From the NCBI GenBank assembly GCA_900551615.1, contig URWN01000017.1, forward strand, positions 1 through 31,144: a stretch of DNA of 31,144 bases, written 5' to 3'. The notes beneath the pieces are model-generated. The model was not told the DNA's origin and did not search any database. It saw nothing but the letters and a program-made list of their open reading frames with translations. Source of the DNA: an uncultured Clostridium sp. GTDB taxonomy: Bacteria; Bacillota; Clostridia; TANB77; CAG-508. The translations under genes and the position numbers were made by a program. Shown here piece after piece: positions 23,279-31,144 of the stretch. Each line of letters begins with the position of its first letter. The stretch's first letter is position 1.

Positions 23279-24337
23279 ATGTTTTCAAAATGTCATTTTT
23301 TAGTATTAAAAATAAAAAGAAATATATTTGCATTTATCTTTTTAGTATTCGGAGCAAGTTTACTATTATTTTCCAGTAGTAATTTACCTGCAATAAAAAA
23401 GGGACTATCATTATGGGCAAACTCTGTAGTGCCAGCACTCTTTCCATTTTTTGTAGCAACTGAATTATTAATGAATACAAGTTTCGTAAATATTTTAGGA
23501 AGATTTTTAAACAAAATAATGAAACCTTTATTTAACATTAGAGGTCAAGGTTCTTTTTGCTTTATAATGGGGCTTATTAGTGGTTATCCTGTTGGTGCAA
23601 AAATTGCTTGTGATTTTAGAGAAAATAATATTTGTTCTAAAGAAGAATGTGAAAGATTATTGAGTTTTACTAATAATTCAGGTCCTCTATTTATTGTTGG
23701 AACTGTTGGAATTAGTATGTTTGGCAATTCTACAATTGGATTATTATTGCTAGTTACTCATATACTTGCTTGTATTACTGTGGGAATTATTTTTAGATTT
23801 TGGAAATCTGGTAAAACAAGTTCTGATTATATTAGTAGTAAATCTTCTAGAACTTCAAAATATAAAAATGTGACTTTTTCTAATTTAGGTGAAGTTCTTG
23901 GAAAAAGTATTACTAATAGTATTTCTACTATTTTGATGATAGGTGGTTTTGTTGTTATATTTTCTAGTGTTATTTCTATTTTAAAATCTAGTGGTATTTT
24001 AAGTAGTTTAGTGCTAGTACTTACTCCAGTTTTTAATTTTTTACATATTGATAGTTCTTTTATTTTTGGTATTTTGACTGGTTTGTTAGAAATTACTAAT
24101 GGTATTAGTTCTATTGCAAGTATTAATGTAAAACACATTTCTGTAAGTGTAATTATTGCTGCTTTTTTGCTTGGCACTGGTGGTTTGTCTGTTCTACTTC
24201 AAGTTTTAAGTATTACATCAAAAACTGATTTGTCTATTAAACCTTATTTTTATGGTAAGTTGTTACATGGTGCTTTAGCTGCTTTTTATACATTTGTTGC
24301 TATTAGTGTTTTTCCTTTTTTAAACTTTAATTTATAA
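23279..24337 (+). CDS. ylbJ: YlbJ-like sporulation integral membrane protein
   Basis: I take the ATG at 23279 (MFSKCHFL), after GGTGA; an open frame extends to 23186 but lacks a start site. The 352-residue protein has about eight hydrophobic segments and the nucleoside-recognition (Gate) domain features: SLWANSVVPALFPFFVATELLMNT, GLISGYPVGAKIACDF, SFTNNSGPLFIVGTVGISMFG, and FGILTGLLEITNGISSIASI. YlbJ-type proteins are needed for spore formation, probably in the mother cell. The organism is therefore likely to sporulate. The gene stands alone on the plus strand beside a small unknown protein. Confidence 0.85.
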   Translation: MFSKCHFLVLKIKRNIFAFIFLVFGASLLLFSSSNLPAIKKGLSLWANSVVPALFPFFVATELLMNTSFVNILGRFLNKIMKPLFNIRGQGSFCFIMGLISGYPVGAKIACDFRENNICSKEECERLLSFTNNSGPLFIVGTVGISMFGNSTIGLLLLVTHILACITVGIIFRFWKSGKTSSDYISSKSSRTSKYKNVTFSNLGEVLGKSITNSISTILMIGGFVVIFSSVISILKSSGILSSLVLVLTPVFNFLHIDSSFIFGILTGLLEITNGISSIASINVKHISVSVIIAAFLLGTGGLSVLLQVLSITSKTDLSIKPYFYGKLLHGALAAFYTFVAISVFPFLNFNL

Positions 24338-24432
24338 AACAGGTATTATTGGACACTACATAGAATACTTTTTTTTAGAATATTTCTGTCTTATTTAGAA
24401 TATATTTATTAATAATGATTGGAGTTGGTTTT

Positions 24433-24702
24433 ATGGATAAAGATTTTAACAATATGCCACCTTTTATGGATTTTTCTACTTTTCAACAAATGAATGGTTT
24501 TAATTCATCAGGTGGCCCAGATATGAATGAACTTTATAGAGACCCTATGTTTAATCCTATGGCACAATATGAACAGGCTTTTTTGTATTATAGATATTTG
24601 TGTATGCAAATGGATTACAAAATTAAATGTAAGGAGTATGAAAAAATGTGTTCCAGTAATTCTTCTAATTCTAATGAACGAACTCAAAGAAGAGTAGAAT
24701 AG
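24433..24702 (+). CDS. Hypothetical protein, 89 residues, Met- and Asn-rich
   Basis: I place the start at 24433 (MDKDFNNMPPFMDF), 8 bases after GGAG; an in-frame ATG at 24415 has no site. The N-terminal part is rich in M, N, P, F and G and probably unstructured. The middle, MNELYRDPMFNPMAQYEQAFLYYRYLCMQMDYKIKCKEYEKMC, looks like a helical segment with three cysteines, and the tail is polar. Composition and position after ylbJ suggest a spore-related protein, which is inference. Upstream, TAGAATA recurs three times in 24362-24405. Confidence 0.6.
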   Translation: MDKDFNNMPPFMDFSTFQQMNGFNSSGGPDMNELYRDPMFNPMAQYEQAFLYYRYLCMQMDYKIKCKEYEKMCSSNSSNSNERTQRRVE

Positions 24703-24732
24703 TTGCCGAATTAATAAAAATTTGGCAACTAT
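24699..24732. terminator. Terminator between the small unknown gene and eno
   Basis: ATAGTTGCC and GGCAACTAT make a perfect 9-bp stem around a 16-base AT-rich loop, followed by ATTTT on the plus strand. It overlaps the stop region of the plus-strand gene and precedes the eno stop at 24737. Confidence 0.75.
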
Positions 24733-24736
24733 TATT

Positions 24737-26014
24737 TTAATCTTCTTCTATATTTAGCTGACTTTCGATATTTAAAAGTCTGTTATATTTAGCAACTCTA
24801 TCTGTTCTACAAGGTGCCCCTGTTTTAATCTGCCCTGCATTTACAGCCACGGCTAAATCTGCAATTGTTGTATCTTCTGTTTCTCCTGATCTATGAGAAA
24901 TTATTGTTTTATATCCTTTTTCTTTTGCTTCTTGTATTGTGTCTAATGTTTCTGTTAATGTTCCAATTTGATTTGGTTTTATTAAAATTGCATTTGCTAT
25001 ATTTTCTTTTATTCCTCTTTGAAGTCTTTTTATATTTGTTACAAATAAATCATCTCCAACTAATTGAACTTTGTTTCCTATTTTTTGTGTTAATTCTTTC
25101 CATGACTCCCAATCTTCTTCTGCTAAACCATCTTCTACTGATATGATTGGATATTTTTCTGTTAAATCTATAACATATTGTATCATTTCTTGTTTTGTTT
25201 TATATACATCTGTTTTCCAGAAATAGTATCCATCTTTTCCTGTTTTTTTGGCTTCGTCATACATTTCTGTACTTGCTATATCTAATGCTAAACATATGTC
25301 TTCTCCTGGTTCATACCCAGCTTTTTTTATAGCCTCTATTATTGAGTCTAATGCTTCTTCTTCATCTTTTAAATCTGGTGCAAATCCTCCTTCGTCACCT
25401 ACTCCTACTGAATGTCCTTTTTCTTTCAAAACCTTTTTTAATGTGTGATATACTTCAACTCCACGTTTTAATCTTTCTGCAAATGTTATACTTCCTACAG
25501 GTACTATCATAAATTCTTGTATGTTTATGTTGTTGTCCGAATGTTTTCCACCATTTAAAATATTCATCATTGGAACTGGCAATTCTTTTGCATTTATTCC
25601 ACCTATATAACTGTATAATTCCATTCCTAATGAATTTGCTGCTGCTTTTGCAACTGCTAATGATACTCCTAAAATTGCATTTGCTCCTAGATTTGATTTG
25701 TTTAATGTATCGTCTAGCTCTATCAATGTTCTATCTATTTTTCTTTGATCATACACATTCATGTCTATTAATTTTTTTGCTATTTTTTTGTTTACATTTT
25801 CAACTGCTTTGCTTACTCCTTTTCCCATAAATCTATTTTTGTCGTTGTCTCTTAATTCTACTGCTTCAAAACTTCCTGTTGATGCTCCTGATGGGACCAT
25901 TGCTATTCCTGAAAATCCTCCTTCTGTTACTACTTCTACTTGTACTGTTGGATTGCCTCTTGAGTCTAATATTTCTAGTGCTTCTATGTTTTTTATGGCT
26001 AAATAATCTTTCAT
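24737..26014 (-). CDS. eno: Enolase
   Basis: Enolase converts 2-phosphoglycerate to phosphoenolpyruvate. The 425-residue protein has EILDSRGNPTVQVEV, the mobile loop PSGASTGSFEAVELRD, catalytic glutamate in GVGDEGGFAPDL, metal ligands in LALDIASTEMYD, SVEDGLAEEDWESW and LVGDDLFVTN, and the catalytic lysine in ILIKPNQIGT with SHRSGETEDTTIADLAVA. All are intact. It is apart from the pgk-tpiA-gpmI block, which in many Clostridia is contiguous with eno. AAAGGATG precedes the ATG. The long upstream region carries several hairpins. Confidence 0.98.
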   Translation of the reverse strand: MKDYLAIKNIEALEILDSRGNPTVQVEVVTEGGFSGIAMVPSGASTGSFEAVELRDNDKNRFMGKGVSKAVENVNKKIAKKLIDMNVYDQRKIDRTLIELDDTLNKSNLGANAILGVSLAVAKAAANSLGMELYSYIGGINAKELPVPMMNILNGGKHSDNNINIQEFMIVPVGSITFAERLKRGVEVYHTLKKVLKEKGHSVGVGDEGGFAPDLKDEEEALDSIIEAIKKAGYEPGEDICLALDIASTEMYDEAKKTGKDGYYFWKTDVYKTKQEMIQYVIDLTEKYPIISVEDGLAEEDWESWKELTQKIGNKVQLVGDDLFVTNIKRLQRGIKENIANAILIKPNQIGTLTETLDTIQEAKEKGYKTIISHRSGETEDTTIADLAVAVNAGQIKTGAPCRTDRVAKYNRLLNIESQLNIEED

Positions 26015-26241
26015 AAATCTTCATCCTTTCATTTTGTTTATTTTTGATATTTTAACCTTTTTTTCCAGAATTATACATCTTTACTTGTTTTTTGTTCTAA
26101 TTTAATAATACAAAACATAAAAAGGGTCTTTTAGTTATTTTAAAGGACTCTTTATATGCTCATAAAATTAATGATTTCATAGTATAAAACTATGGGCACT
26201 AATGTATTAATGTTATATGCAATAATATATTTTATATTCAT
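26015..26241 (-). other. Non-coding leader region of eno with two hairpins
   Basis: No gene is seen. CATAGT-ataaa-ACTATG (26178-26194) and the imperfect AAAGGGTC/GACTCTTT stem (26121-26153, five T residues after it on the minus strand) lie between the mazF terminator and eno. These could be attenuators in the eno leader, if transcription starts near 26200. Confidence 0.3.
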
Positions 26242-26269
26242 AAAAAAACGATAGTCTTTTGACTATCGG
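26242..26269 (-). terminator. Terminator of the recN-mazF unit
   Basis: CGATAGTC-tttt-GACTATCG, an 8-bp perfect stem, is followed by seven T residues on the minus strand. Another 6-bp hairpin, CATCTC/GAGATG, lies just upstream at 26284-26299. Confidence 0.9.
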
Positions 26270-26357
26270 AATTTAATGAATTACATCTCTCTTGAGATGG
26301 ACTCTAATGTTTTATTAATATAATTATAATAAATCCTATTTAAAATGTCAATTGATT

Positions 26358-26843
26358 TTATATTTTTTTTAATGGTTTTAGTCTATATAATACTTGTAAT
26401 TGTCTATTGATTTTATTCCAATCTAATTTTGAAATTACTACCATTTTTCCTTTTTGTCTAAATGGACTTATAATTCTTATTTTACTAATAACTCTTAATT
26501 GTTCTACTAATGCTGTAGAATCGAGTTTTTCTAAATCAATGTGATACCAAAACTCGTCTTTTAATCTTTTACTTGTTAGTGGTATTATTATTGCTATTGG
26601 TGATTTTATAGTGCTTCCAACTATTATTACAGGTCTTATCTTGTTTTGTTCACTTCCTATATTAATTCCTAAATTACACCAATAAATAAAGTTATTATAT
26701 ATCGGAAAATTTGGAATAATTCCATTATACTTTAATTTTGCTTTTTCTTTTGTCCATATAGAATATTCTATTGCATCTACTTCATTTATATTCAGCAATA
26801 TTTTTTCAGTATCTATAATATTTTCATGAATTTCTTTATTCAA
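26358..26843 (-). CDS. MazF/PemK-family toxin-like endoribonuclease
   Basis: The C-terminal 110 residues match MazF/PemK: IYWCNLGINIGSEQNKIRPVIIV, then IPLTSKR, then LVEQLRVISKIRI and the closing helix. The N-terminal 45 residues are an extension not typical of MazF. No ATG fits; the start is a TTG at 26843, downstream of AAAAGGAGC. The product is 161 residues. It follows recN by 35 bp and shares its direction, so it may be co-transcribed. No MazE-like antitoxin is adjacent, so it may be solitary, or a MazF-fold protein of other function. Confidence 0.8.
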   Translation of the reverse strand: MNKEIHENIIDTEKILLNINEVDAIEYSIWTKEKAKLKYNGIIPNFPIYNNFIYWCNLGINIGSEQNKIRPVIIVGSTIKSPIAIIIPLTSKRLKDEFWYHIDLEKLDSTALVEQLRVISKIRIISPFRQKGKMVVISKLDWNKINRQLQVLYRLKPLKKI

Positions 26844-26878
26844 ATTTATGTTCAGCTCCTTTTATTATTATATTAATT

Positions 26879-28510
26879 CTAGCTCACTTTTTTATTTCTT
26901 AACTGCATAGCATATTGAATTGTAGCTTCATTAATTTCACCAGAAGAAATACGTGCAATCTCTTCTAAAGTCTCTTTCTCATTTAACAATCTTATATTAG
27001 TATTAGTTCTATTTTCAACAACCTTTTTACTAATAAAATAATTATAATCTGCAATTGCTGCAATACTTGGTAAGTGTGAAATACATAAAACTTGATGATT
27101 TTTAGAAATTCCATTTAATTTTTCTGCAACTGCTCCTGCGGCTTTTCCACTGATTCCAGTATCAATTTCATCAAAAATTAAAACTGGCATTTTGTCTGTA
27201 TCTGCTAATACTTTTTTTATAGCAAGCATTATTCTTGACATCTCTCCACCTGACGCAATTTTGGCTAATTGTTTTTCATCTTCTCCTAAGTTTGTAGTAA
27301 TATAAAATTCTACTATATCTTTTCCGTTTTCAAAAAAATCTTCTTCATTGTAATCTACATGAATATTAATATTTGCATTTTTCATTTCCAAATCTTCTAA
27401 TACTTTGTTTATATTTATGCTTAGAACTTTTCCATATTCATTTCTTAATTCATGCATTTTTTCTGCTAATTTTGTCATTTCTTCTTTCAATTGTTTTAAT
27501 TCTTTTTTTAGTTTATTATTATACTCATCCAAATTTTCTATGTGATTTATTTCCGCTTCTATCTCATTTTTATAGTTCAAAATTTCTTGCACATCATTTC
27601 CGTATTTTCTTTTTAAATTATAGATTAAATCTAGTCTTTCTTCGACTTCATTTCTTTCTTCTTCATCAAAATATACATCTTCTTTATGTTCTGATATGTC
27701 TCTTGAAATTTCTTGTAATTCATAATATATATTTTTTAAATTGCTAGAAATCTCCTCATATTTTGTGTCTATATTTTCTATTTTTTCTAATGCTCTTATT
27801 GCTATATTAATGCTGTCTATGCTGTTTTCTCCAATTGCTATATCTGCTTCATTTAAATTTTTAGATATTTTTTCTGAGTTTAACATTAATTTTCTTTTTT
27901 CTTCCAAATTTTCTTCTTCATTTACTTTTAAATTTGCTTCTTCTATCTCATTAAATTGATATCTTAATAAATCAAGTTTTCTTTCTCTTTCTTTTTCGTC
28001 TCCATAGTTGTTTTTTAATTCTTGTTTTATTTCTAAATATTTTTCGTATTTTTCTTTATATTGTTTTTTTATATCAATTATTTTATCACCAATAAATCCA
28101 TCTAAATATTTTAAATGAAATTTGTTATCTAGTAAACTTTGATTGTCATTTTGTCCATGTATTTCTATGAATTTGCTCATAAAGTTTTTTAATTCGTTTA
28201 CAGTTACCATTCTTCCATTTATTTTACACATATTTTTTCCATTACTGTTTATTTCTCTTGATACAATGATATTTCCATCTATTGAGTTTTCGTTTTCTGG
28301 CTCATACATACATATTTCTACAAATGAGTTTGTTTCTCCTTTTCTTATCATTTCTTTAGAGAATCTTCCTCCTGATATTATGCCTAATGAGTCTATTATT
28401 AGTGTTTTTCCGGTTCCTGTTTCTCCTGTTAATACATTTAATCCGTCGTTTAAGTCTATGCTTAAATCATCTATTATTCCTATATTTTTGATGTGTAGTG
28501 TTGATATCAT
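26879..28510 (-). CDS. recN: DNA repair protein RecN
   Basis: RecN is an SMC-like ATPase acting at DNA double-strand breaks. The 543-residue protein has Walker A GETGTGKT (residues 29-36), a long coiled-coil middle (about 150-370, KEEMTKLAEKMHELRNEYGK and similar), and the C-terminal signature ASGGEMSRIMLAIKKVLAD with Walker B VLIFDEIDTGISG. A strong AGGAGGT precedes the ATG. A full consensus promoter is 76 bases upstream. No clear LexA box of the GAAC-N4-GTTC type is seen. It is probably expressed with the MazF-like gene downstream. Confidence 0.95.
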   Translation of the reverse strand: MISTLHIKNIGIIDDLSIDLNDGLNVLTGETGTGKTLIIDSLGIISGGRFSKEMIRKGETNSFVEICMYEPENENSIDGNIIVSREINSNGKNMCKINGRMVTVNELKNFMSKFIEIHGQNDNQSLLDNKFHLKYLDGFIGDKIIDIKKQYKEKYEKYLEIKQELKNNYGDEKERERKLDLLRYQFNEIEEANLKVNEEENLEEKRKLMLNSEKISKNLNEADIAIGENSIDSINIAIRALEKIENIDTKYEEISSNLKNIYYELQEISRDISEHKEDVYFDEEERNEVEERLDLIYNLKRKYGNDVQEILNYKNEIEAEINHIENLDEYNNKLKKELKQLKEEMTKLAEKMHELRNEYGKVLSININKVLEDLEMKNANINIHVDYNEEDFFENGKDIVEFYITTNLGEDEKQLAKIASGGEMSRIMLAIKKVLADTDKMPVLIFDEIDTGISGKAAGAVAEKLNGISKNHQVLCISHLPSIAAIADYNYFISKKVVENRTNTNIRLLNEKETLEEIARISSGEINEATIQYAMQLRNKKVS

Positions 28511-28585
28511 AAAAAAAGACCTCCTAAAAAATTCTTTTTAATTTGTTTTACAGAACAAATTATCTACGATTTTTTGTTTGGTCTT

Positions 28586-28614
28586 ATTATATATTTTTGT
28601 TTTTATTTTGTCAA
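28586..28614 (-). promoter_or_regulatory. Consensus sigma-A promoter of recN
   Basis: Minus-strand TTGACA (28614-28609) and TATAAT (28591-28586) are 17 bases apart, a full match. A TTTTTTCGAAAAAA palindrome lies just upstream at 28627-28640. Confidence 0.85.
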
Positions 28615-28716
28615 TAGTTTTACGAACATTTTTTCGAAAAAATAACGTACTATTATCCTCAATTTTAGTCTTGTACAAAAAATATTTATGCATATTATCC
28701 AACTCTGTTAATCCTA

Positions 28717-29938
28717 TTAATACAGCGCAGAAAAAAAACTGATATCGTCGTTTCTGACAGTCGTGCCATTGTTATCACGGTAAGCTCCTGGAATGTCTGA
28801 ACCATTGCTGTATAAGCTCCCTCCCCTATCAGAACAAGGAGTACTTGTATTGGAAGTTGCATGTTCTAATGTCCATTTCCATACATTTCCTGACAAATCA
28901 TAAATATTCATTTTCTTTGTTTCCTCTGATGCTCCTGTTGTTAATAACTGCTTATAATTTACATCATTTGTTGTTTGTGAATTTTTTACATAATTCTCTG
29001 TATCTTCATTAAAATTTTTCCATATACTTGATGATTTCCATGGATTAATAATATATTTTCCTCTAGATAATGTCAAACTATTATTTTTATAATTTCCCCA
29101 ATTTGTACTATTTGTTTTTATATCATCTTTCGTAAGTTCTGTTTTTGTTTCTAAAAACTTACATGTTAAATCCCATTGTATACCAAAAGGTAAACTACTT
29201 ATTTTGCTTGAGTCTGCTGACATTCCTTTAGCTAATGTTTGTGCTTGACTACATGTTACCCAATTATATGGTATTTGATTTGCTTTGCTTACTGCAACTC
29301 CAGTTATTCCGCTATCACTTGTTCTTGTTGTATTGTTTGTTGTTGCTGTATTATCTCCTATTTCGTATCTTGATATCCAAAATCCTCCATTTGTTTTTAT
29401 ACTTTGCAGCATTTTACCTTTTGTTGTATTATAATCACTCTCTGACATCCCACATCCTTCATACCATTCATCTGTCCAATTTAAATTTTGTCCTGTTTTT
29501 CCTTCTCTGTAATCTGATGCATATGTTTTTAAGGCCTCTTCTATTTCATTATCTGATGTTTTTCCGGTAGTTACACTCATTGGTACTTCAATCCAAGTCC
29601 ATTCATTTTCATTGCTATCTTTTATTACAATTCCTTTATTTGCATCCCCTTCAATAACAACTGCTTTTTTCGGCATTGCTCCTTCTGGATTTGTATTTGT
29701 TTTATCCACATTACTAAAAGTAATCGAATTCATTTGAGCTAAATAATTTTCCAATATTTCGCCTTCTTCTTTTTGTTTATTTTCAGTTTTTTCTTTTGCT
29801 TCATTCGCTTTTGCAAATAACCCCGTATTTGTTAATGACTGTATTGATATAGTTGCTAATATCAATAATATAATAATCGTAATCACTAACGCAACTAAAG
29901 TAATTCCGATTTGAATTTCTAAATTTTTTATTTAACAT
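28717..29938 (-). pseudogene. Prepilin-like surface protein with DGR-type variable domain, frameshifted just after its start
   Basis: An ATG at 29938 with a strong GGAGGAG site opens MLNKKFRNSN, and one base later the frame must shift to read GITLVALVITIIILLILATIS, the prepilin helix. Skipping the C at 29908 (plus-strand G) joins the two. The frame then runs to 28717 with about 400 residues: a coiled segment (ANEAKEKTENKQKEE), an outer FGE-like domain (WTWIEVPMSVTTG, GGFWISRYEIG, NIYDLSGNVWKWTLE), and the variable-type end CSDRGGSLYSNGS through SFFSALY. As it stands the internal Met at 29886 would lack the leader and part of the helix. It could be a base-call error, a dead gene or a phase-variable one. 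Another VR class than the two other targets. Confidence 0.75.
28720..28835 (-). other. Candidate DGR variable region VR3
   Basis: The last ~115 coding bases are about 45% G+C (I count 45 of 100) against roughly 30% in the rest of the gene. The segment reads RGG, GS.., YR.NNGTT, then IS-F-ALY. This resembles DGR variable ends of the RGGSY...NPA...R.NN.TT...ISFRAAL kind, but F replaces the usual R. Again no template is in the window. Confidence 0.5.
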
Positions 29939-30099
29939 TATTTTATAACTCCTCCAATGTATTTTTATTTTTAAATTTTTCTATTCATAGTATGTATCAA
30001 AAATCTTATCTTTAGTACATTTTTCGTTTTTCCCTCCTTTGTATTTTTATTCTATGTTTTATTTAAACCATAATATGTTATATACTTGTATCAATTAAT

Positions 30100-30128
30100 A
30101 TTTTACAATTATCAATTATAAATGTCAA
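30100..30128 (-). promoter_or_regulatory. Promoter of the frameshifted prepilin-like gene
   Basis: Minus-strand TTGACA (30128-30123) and TAAAAT (30105-30100) are 17 bases apart. The leader to the start at 29938 is about 155 bases and holds no gene. Confidence 0.7.
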
Positions 30129-30137
30129 CAAAAAGTC

Positions 30138-30162
30138 AAAAAAACATATACAATAAGTATAT
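30138..30162 (-). terminator. Terminator of murI
   Basis: ATATAC (30146-30151) and GTATAT (30157-30162) form a short AT-rich stem with a 5-base loop. On the minus strand a run of seven T residues follows, 30 bases beyond the murI stop. Confidence 0.55.
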
Positions 30163-30191
30163 ATTTTTTGTATCTATTTTGTATATCAAAA

Positions 30192-30944
30192 CTATTTCAA
30201 CTGTCTCAAAAATCTTTCTCTTTTATACTCTGAATTACTTGAGTCTGTAAACTCAACAATTCCTTTGTTTTTAGAATCACTTATTAAATCTTTTTCTTCT
30301 AAAATGTCTCTTAAATGTTTTGCAAGACTTCCTGCTCCATTGAAAAATTCAACATCTCCTAATACATCTTTTATCTCATTTTGTATTAATGGATAATGTG
30401 TACAACCCAAAACGACATTATGTACTTTTCCTATATATTCAGATAAATTTTCTTTCAAATATTGTTTGATTTTTTCTTGATTTCCTTCTTCAATAATATC
30501 AGCTAAGCCATGACATGCCATTAGATATGTTTTGTGATTATCATATTTATTGTATAGTTTATGGAATTTTTCGCTTTCTATTGTTCCTTTTGTAGCCATT
30601 ACCAGTGTTACTTGGTCATATGAAAAATCATGTACCATCTTGTATGCTGGTTCTATTGCTATTATTGGGATTTCTGGATATTTTTTTCGTAACAATTTTG
30701 CTGCTTTTGCACTTGCTGTGTTACATGCAATTACTATTGCTTTACATTTTTGTTCAATAAAGTTACTAACAATTTTATCGCATATTTCAATTATTTCATT
30801 ATCCGTTTTGTCTCCATATGGATTGTTTTTTGAATCACTATAATATTTATAATTTTCGTTTGGTAATATTTTTATTATTTCTTTTAATACTGTTACTCCA
30901 CCTATTCCTGAGTCAAATATTCCTATACTTTCTTCTTTTTTCAT
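30192..30944 (-). CDS. murI: Glutamate racemase
   Basis: MurI supplies D-glutamate for peptidoglycan. With the start at 30944 (MKKEESIGIFDSGIGG) the protein has 250 residues, standard length. It has the catalytic acid in FDSGIGG (D11), YYSDSKNNPYG, the first catalytic cysteine in VIACNTASA (C74), the second in VLGCTHYPLI (C181), and the closing IVEFTDSSN. AAGGA lies 8 bases before this ATG. An ATG three codons upstream is possible. The same frame stays open upstream through a 57-bp tandem repeat, but that is unlikely to be translated as part of MurI. Confidence 0.93.
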   Translation of the reverse strand: MKKEESIGIFDSGIGGVTVLKEIIKILPNENYKYYSDSKNNPYGDKTDNEIIEICDKIVSNFIEQKCKAIVIACNTASAKAAKLLRKKYPEIPIIAIEPAYKMVHDFSYDQVTLVMATKGTIESEKFHKLYNKYDNHKTYLMACHGLADIIEEGNQEKIKQYLKENLSEYIGKVHNVVLGCTHYPLIQNEIKDVLGDVEFFNGAGSLAKHLRDILEEKDLISDSKNKGIVEFTDSSNSEYKRERFLRQLK

Positions 30945-30975
30945 AATGTTCATCCTTTCACTTCGCTTTGCTCGT

Positions 30976-31144
30976 TCATCGTCATCCAAAATTTTTTCAA
31001 ATTTTGTCTGCCAAATCTTGTGGGCGTTTCGCTCATCGTCATCCAAAATTTTTTCAAATTTTGTCTGCCAAATCTTGTGGGCGTTTCGCTCATCGTCATC
31101 CAAAATTTTTTCAAATTTTGTCTGCCAAATCTTGTGGGCGTTTC
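30976..31144. repeat. 57-bp tandem repeat (minisatellite), running off the window end
   Basis: Three identical units start at 30976, 31033 and 31090; the last is cut by the window edge after 55 bases. Each unit has CAAAATTT and AAATTTTG arms around a 4-base spacer; on the minus strand the loop is GAAA. 57 is a multiple of three, and on the minus strand each unit reads DDDERNAHKIWQTKFEKIL without stops, in frame with murI. The unit is richer in G+C than the surrounding DNA. Function is unknown. Confidence 0.9.

Noticed and set aside
28541..28660. LexA/SOS box before recN
   Set aside because: GAAC and CGAA motifs occur, but no GAAC-N4-GTTC pair is present.
30945..31103. MurI with a long N-terminal extension made of 19-residue repeats
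   Set aside because: The frame is open only because the 57-bp repeat length is a multiple of three. MurI starts normally at MKKEES with its own ribosome binding site.
30976..31144. CRISPR array
   Set aside because: The units are directly adjacent and identical over their whole length, with no unique spacers and no cas genes.
1..31144. Template repeat or reverse transcriptase of a DGR inside the window
   Set aside because: No RT motif protein is present, and I saw no second copy of the VR1 or VR3 sequence by eye; they must be elsewhere if they exist.

Overview
The window is very AT-rich and reads like chromosome from an endospore-forming Clostridia member of the Bacillota, probably a gut or metagenome-derived lineage. 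The support is Shine-Dalgarno sites of the AGGAGG type, a complete ctsR-mcsA-mcsB-clpC locus with CtsR boxes, a YlbJ-type sporulation membrane protein, and low-GC glycolytic genes. Most genes lie on the minus strand.

Layout. Positions 1-988 hold the 3' part of a surface-protein gene. A TetR-type regulator and a convergent MacB-like ABC transporter follow (1142-4477), then metK and a small zinc metallopeptidase (4608-6321). A long minus-strand block (6556-14078) runs, in transcription order, pgk, a frameshifted membrane-anchored protein, tpiA, gpmI, a YezG-like immunity protein, a NifU-like Fe-S scaffold protein, a MazG-like protein and a GGGtGRT-family protein. At 14240-17156 a prepilin-like surface gene diverges from a small XRE regulator across three operator copies, followed by a second XRE regulator and an unknown gene. 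The clp stress operon fills 17395-22255, followed by a small ORF, a RelE-type toxin-antitoxin pair, ylbJ, a small unknown protein, eno, a MazF-like toxin and recN. A second prepilin-like gene (28717-29938), murI, and a 57-bp tandem repeat running off the right edge close the window.

The most interesting signal is three dispersed surface-protein genes (2-988, 14240-15979, 28717-29938) that end in C-type-lectin/FGE-like domains resembling variable regions of diversity-generating retroelements (DGRs). In two of them the last 100-160 bp change abruptly to about 45-50% G+C with codons foreign to the rest of the gene, as if written from a template elsewhere. The two whose N-termini are visible begin with type IV prepilin-like sequences, so the variable domain would be displayed on a pilin stalk. 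No reverse transcriptase or template repeat is in the window. One target is divergent from an XRE regulator with a consensus promoter flanked by operators; another has a one-base frameshift right after its start. Other points of note are a family of short inverted repeats at gene ends, two single-base frameshifts of the same form, and an orphan immunity-like gene inside the glycolytic block.
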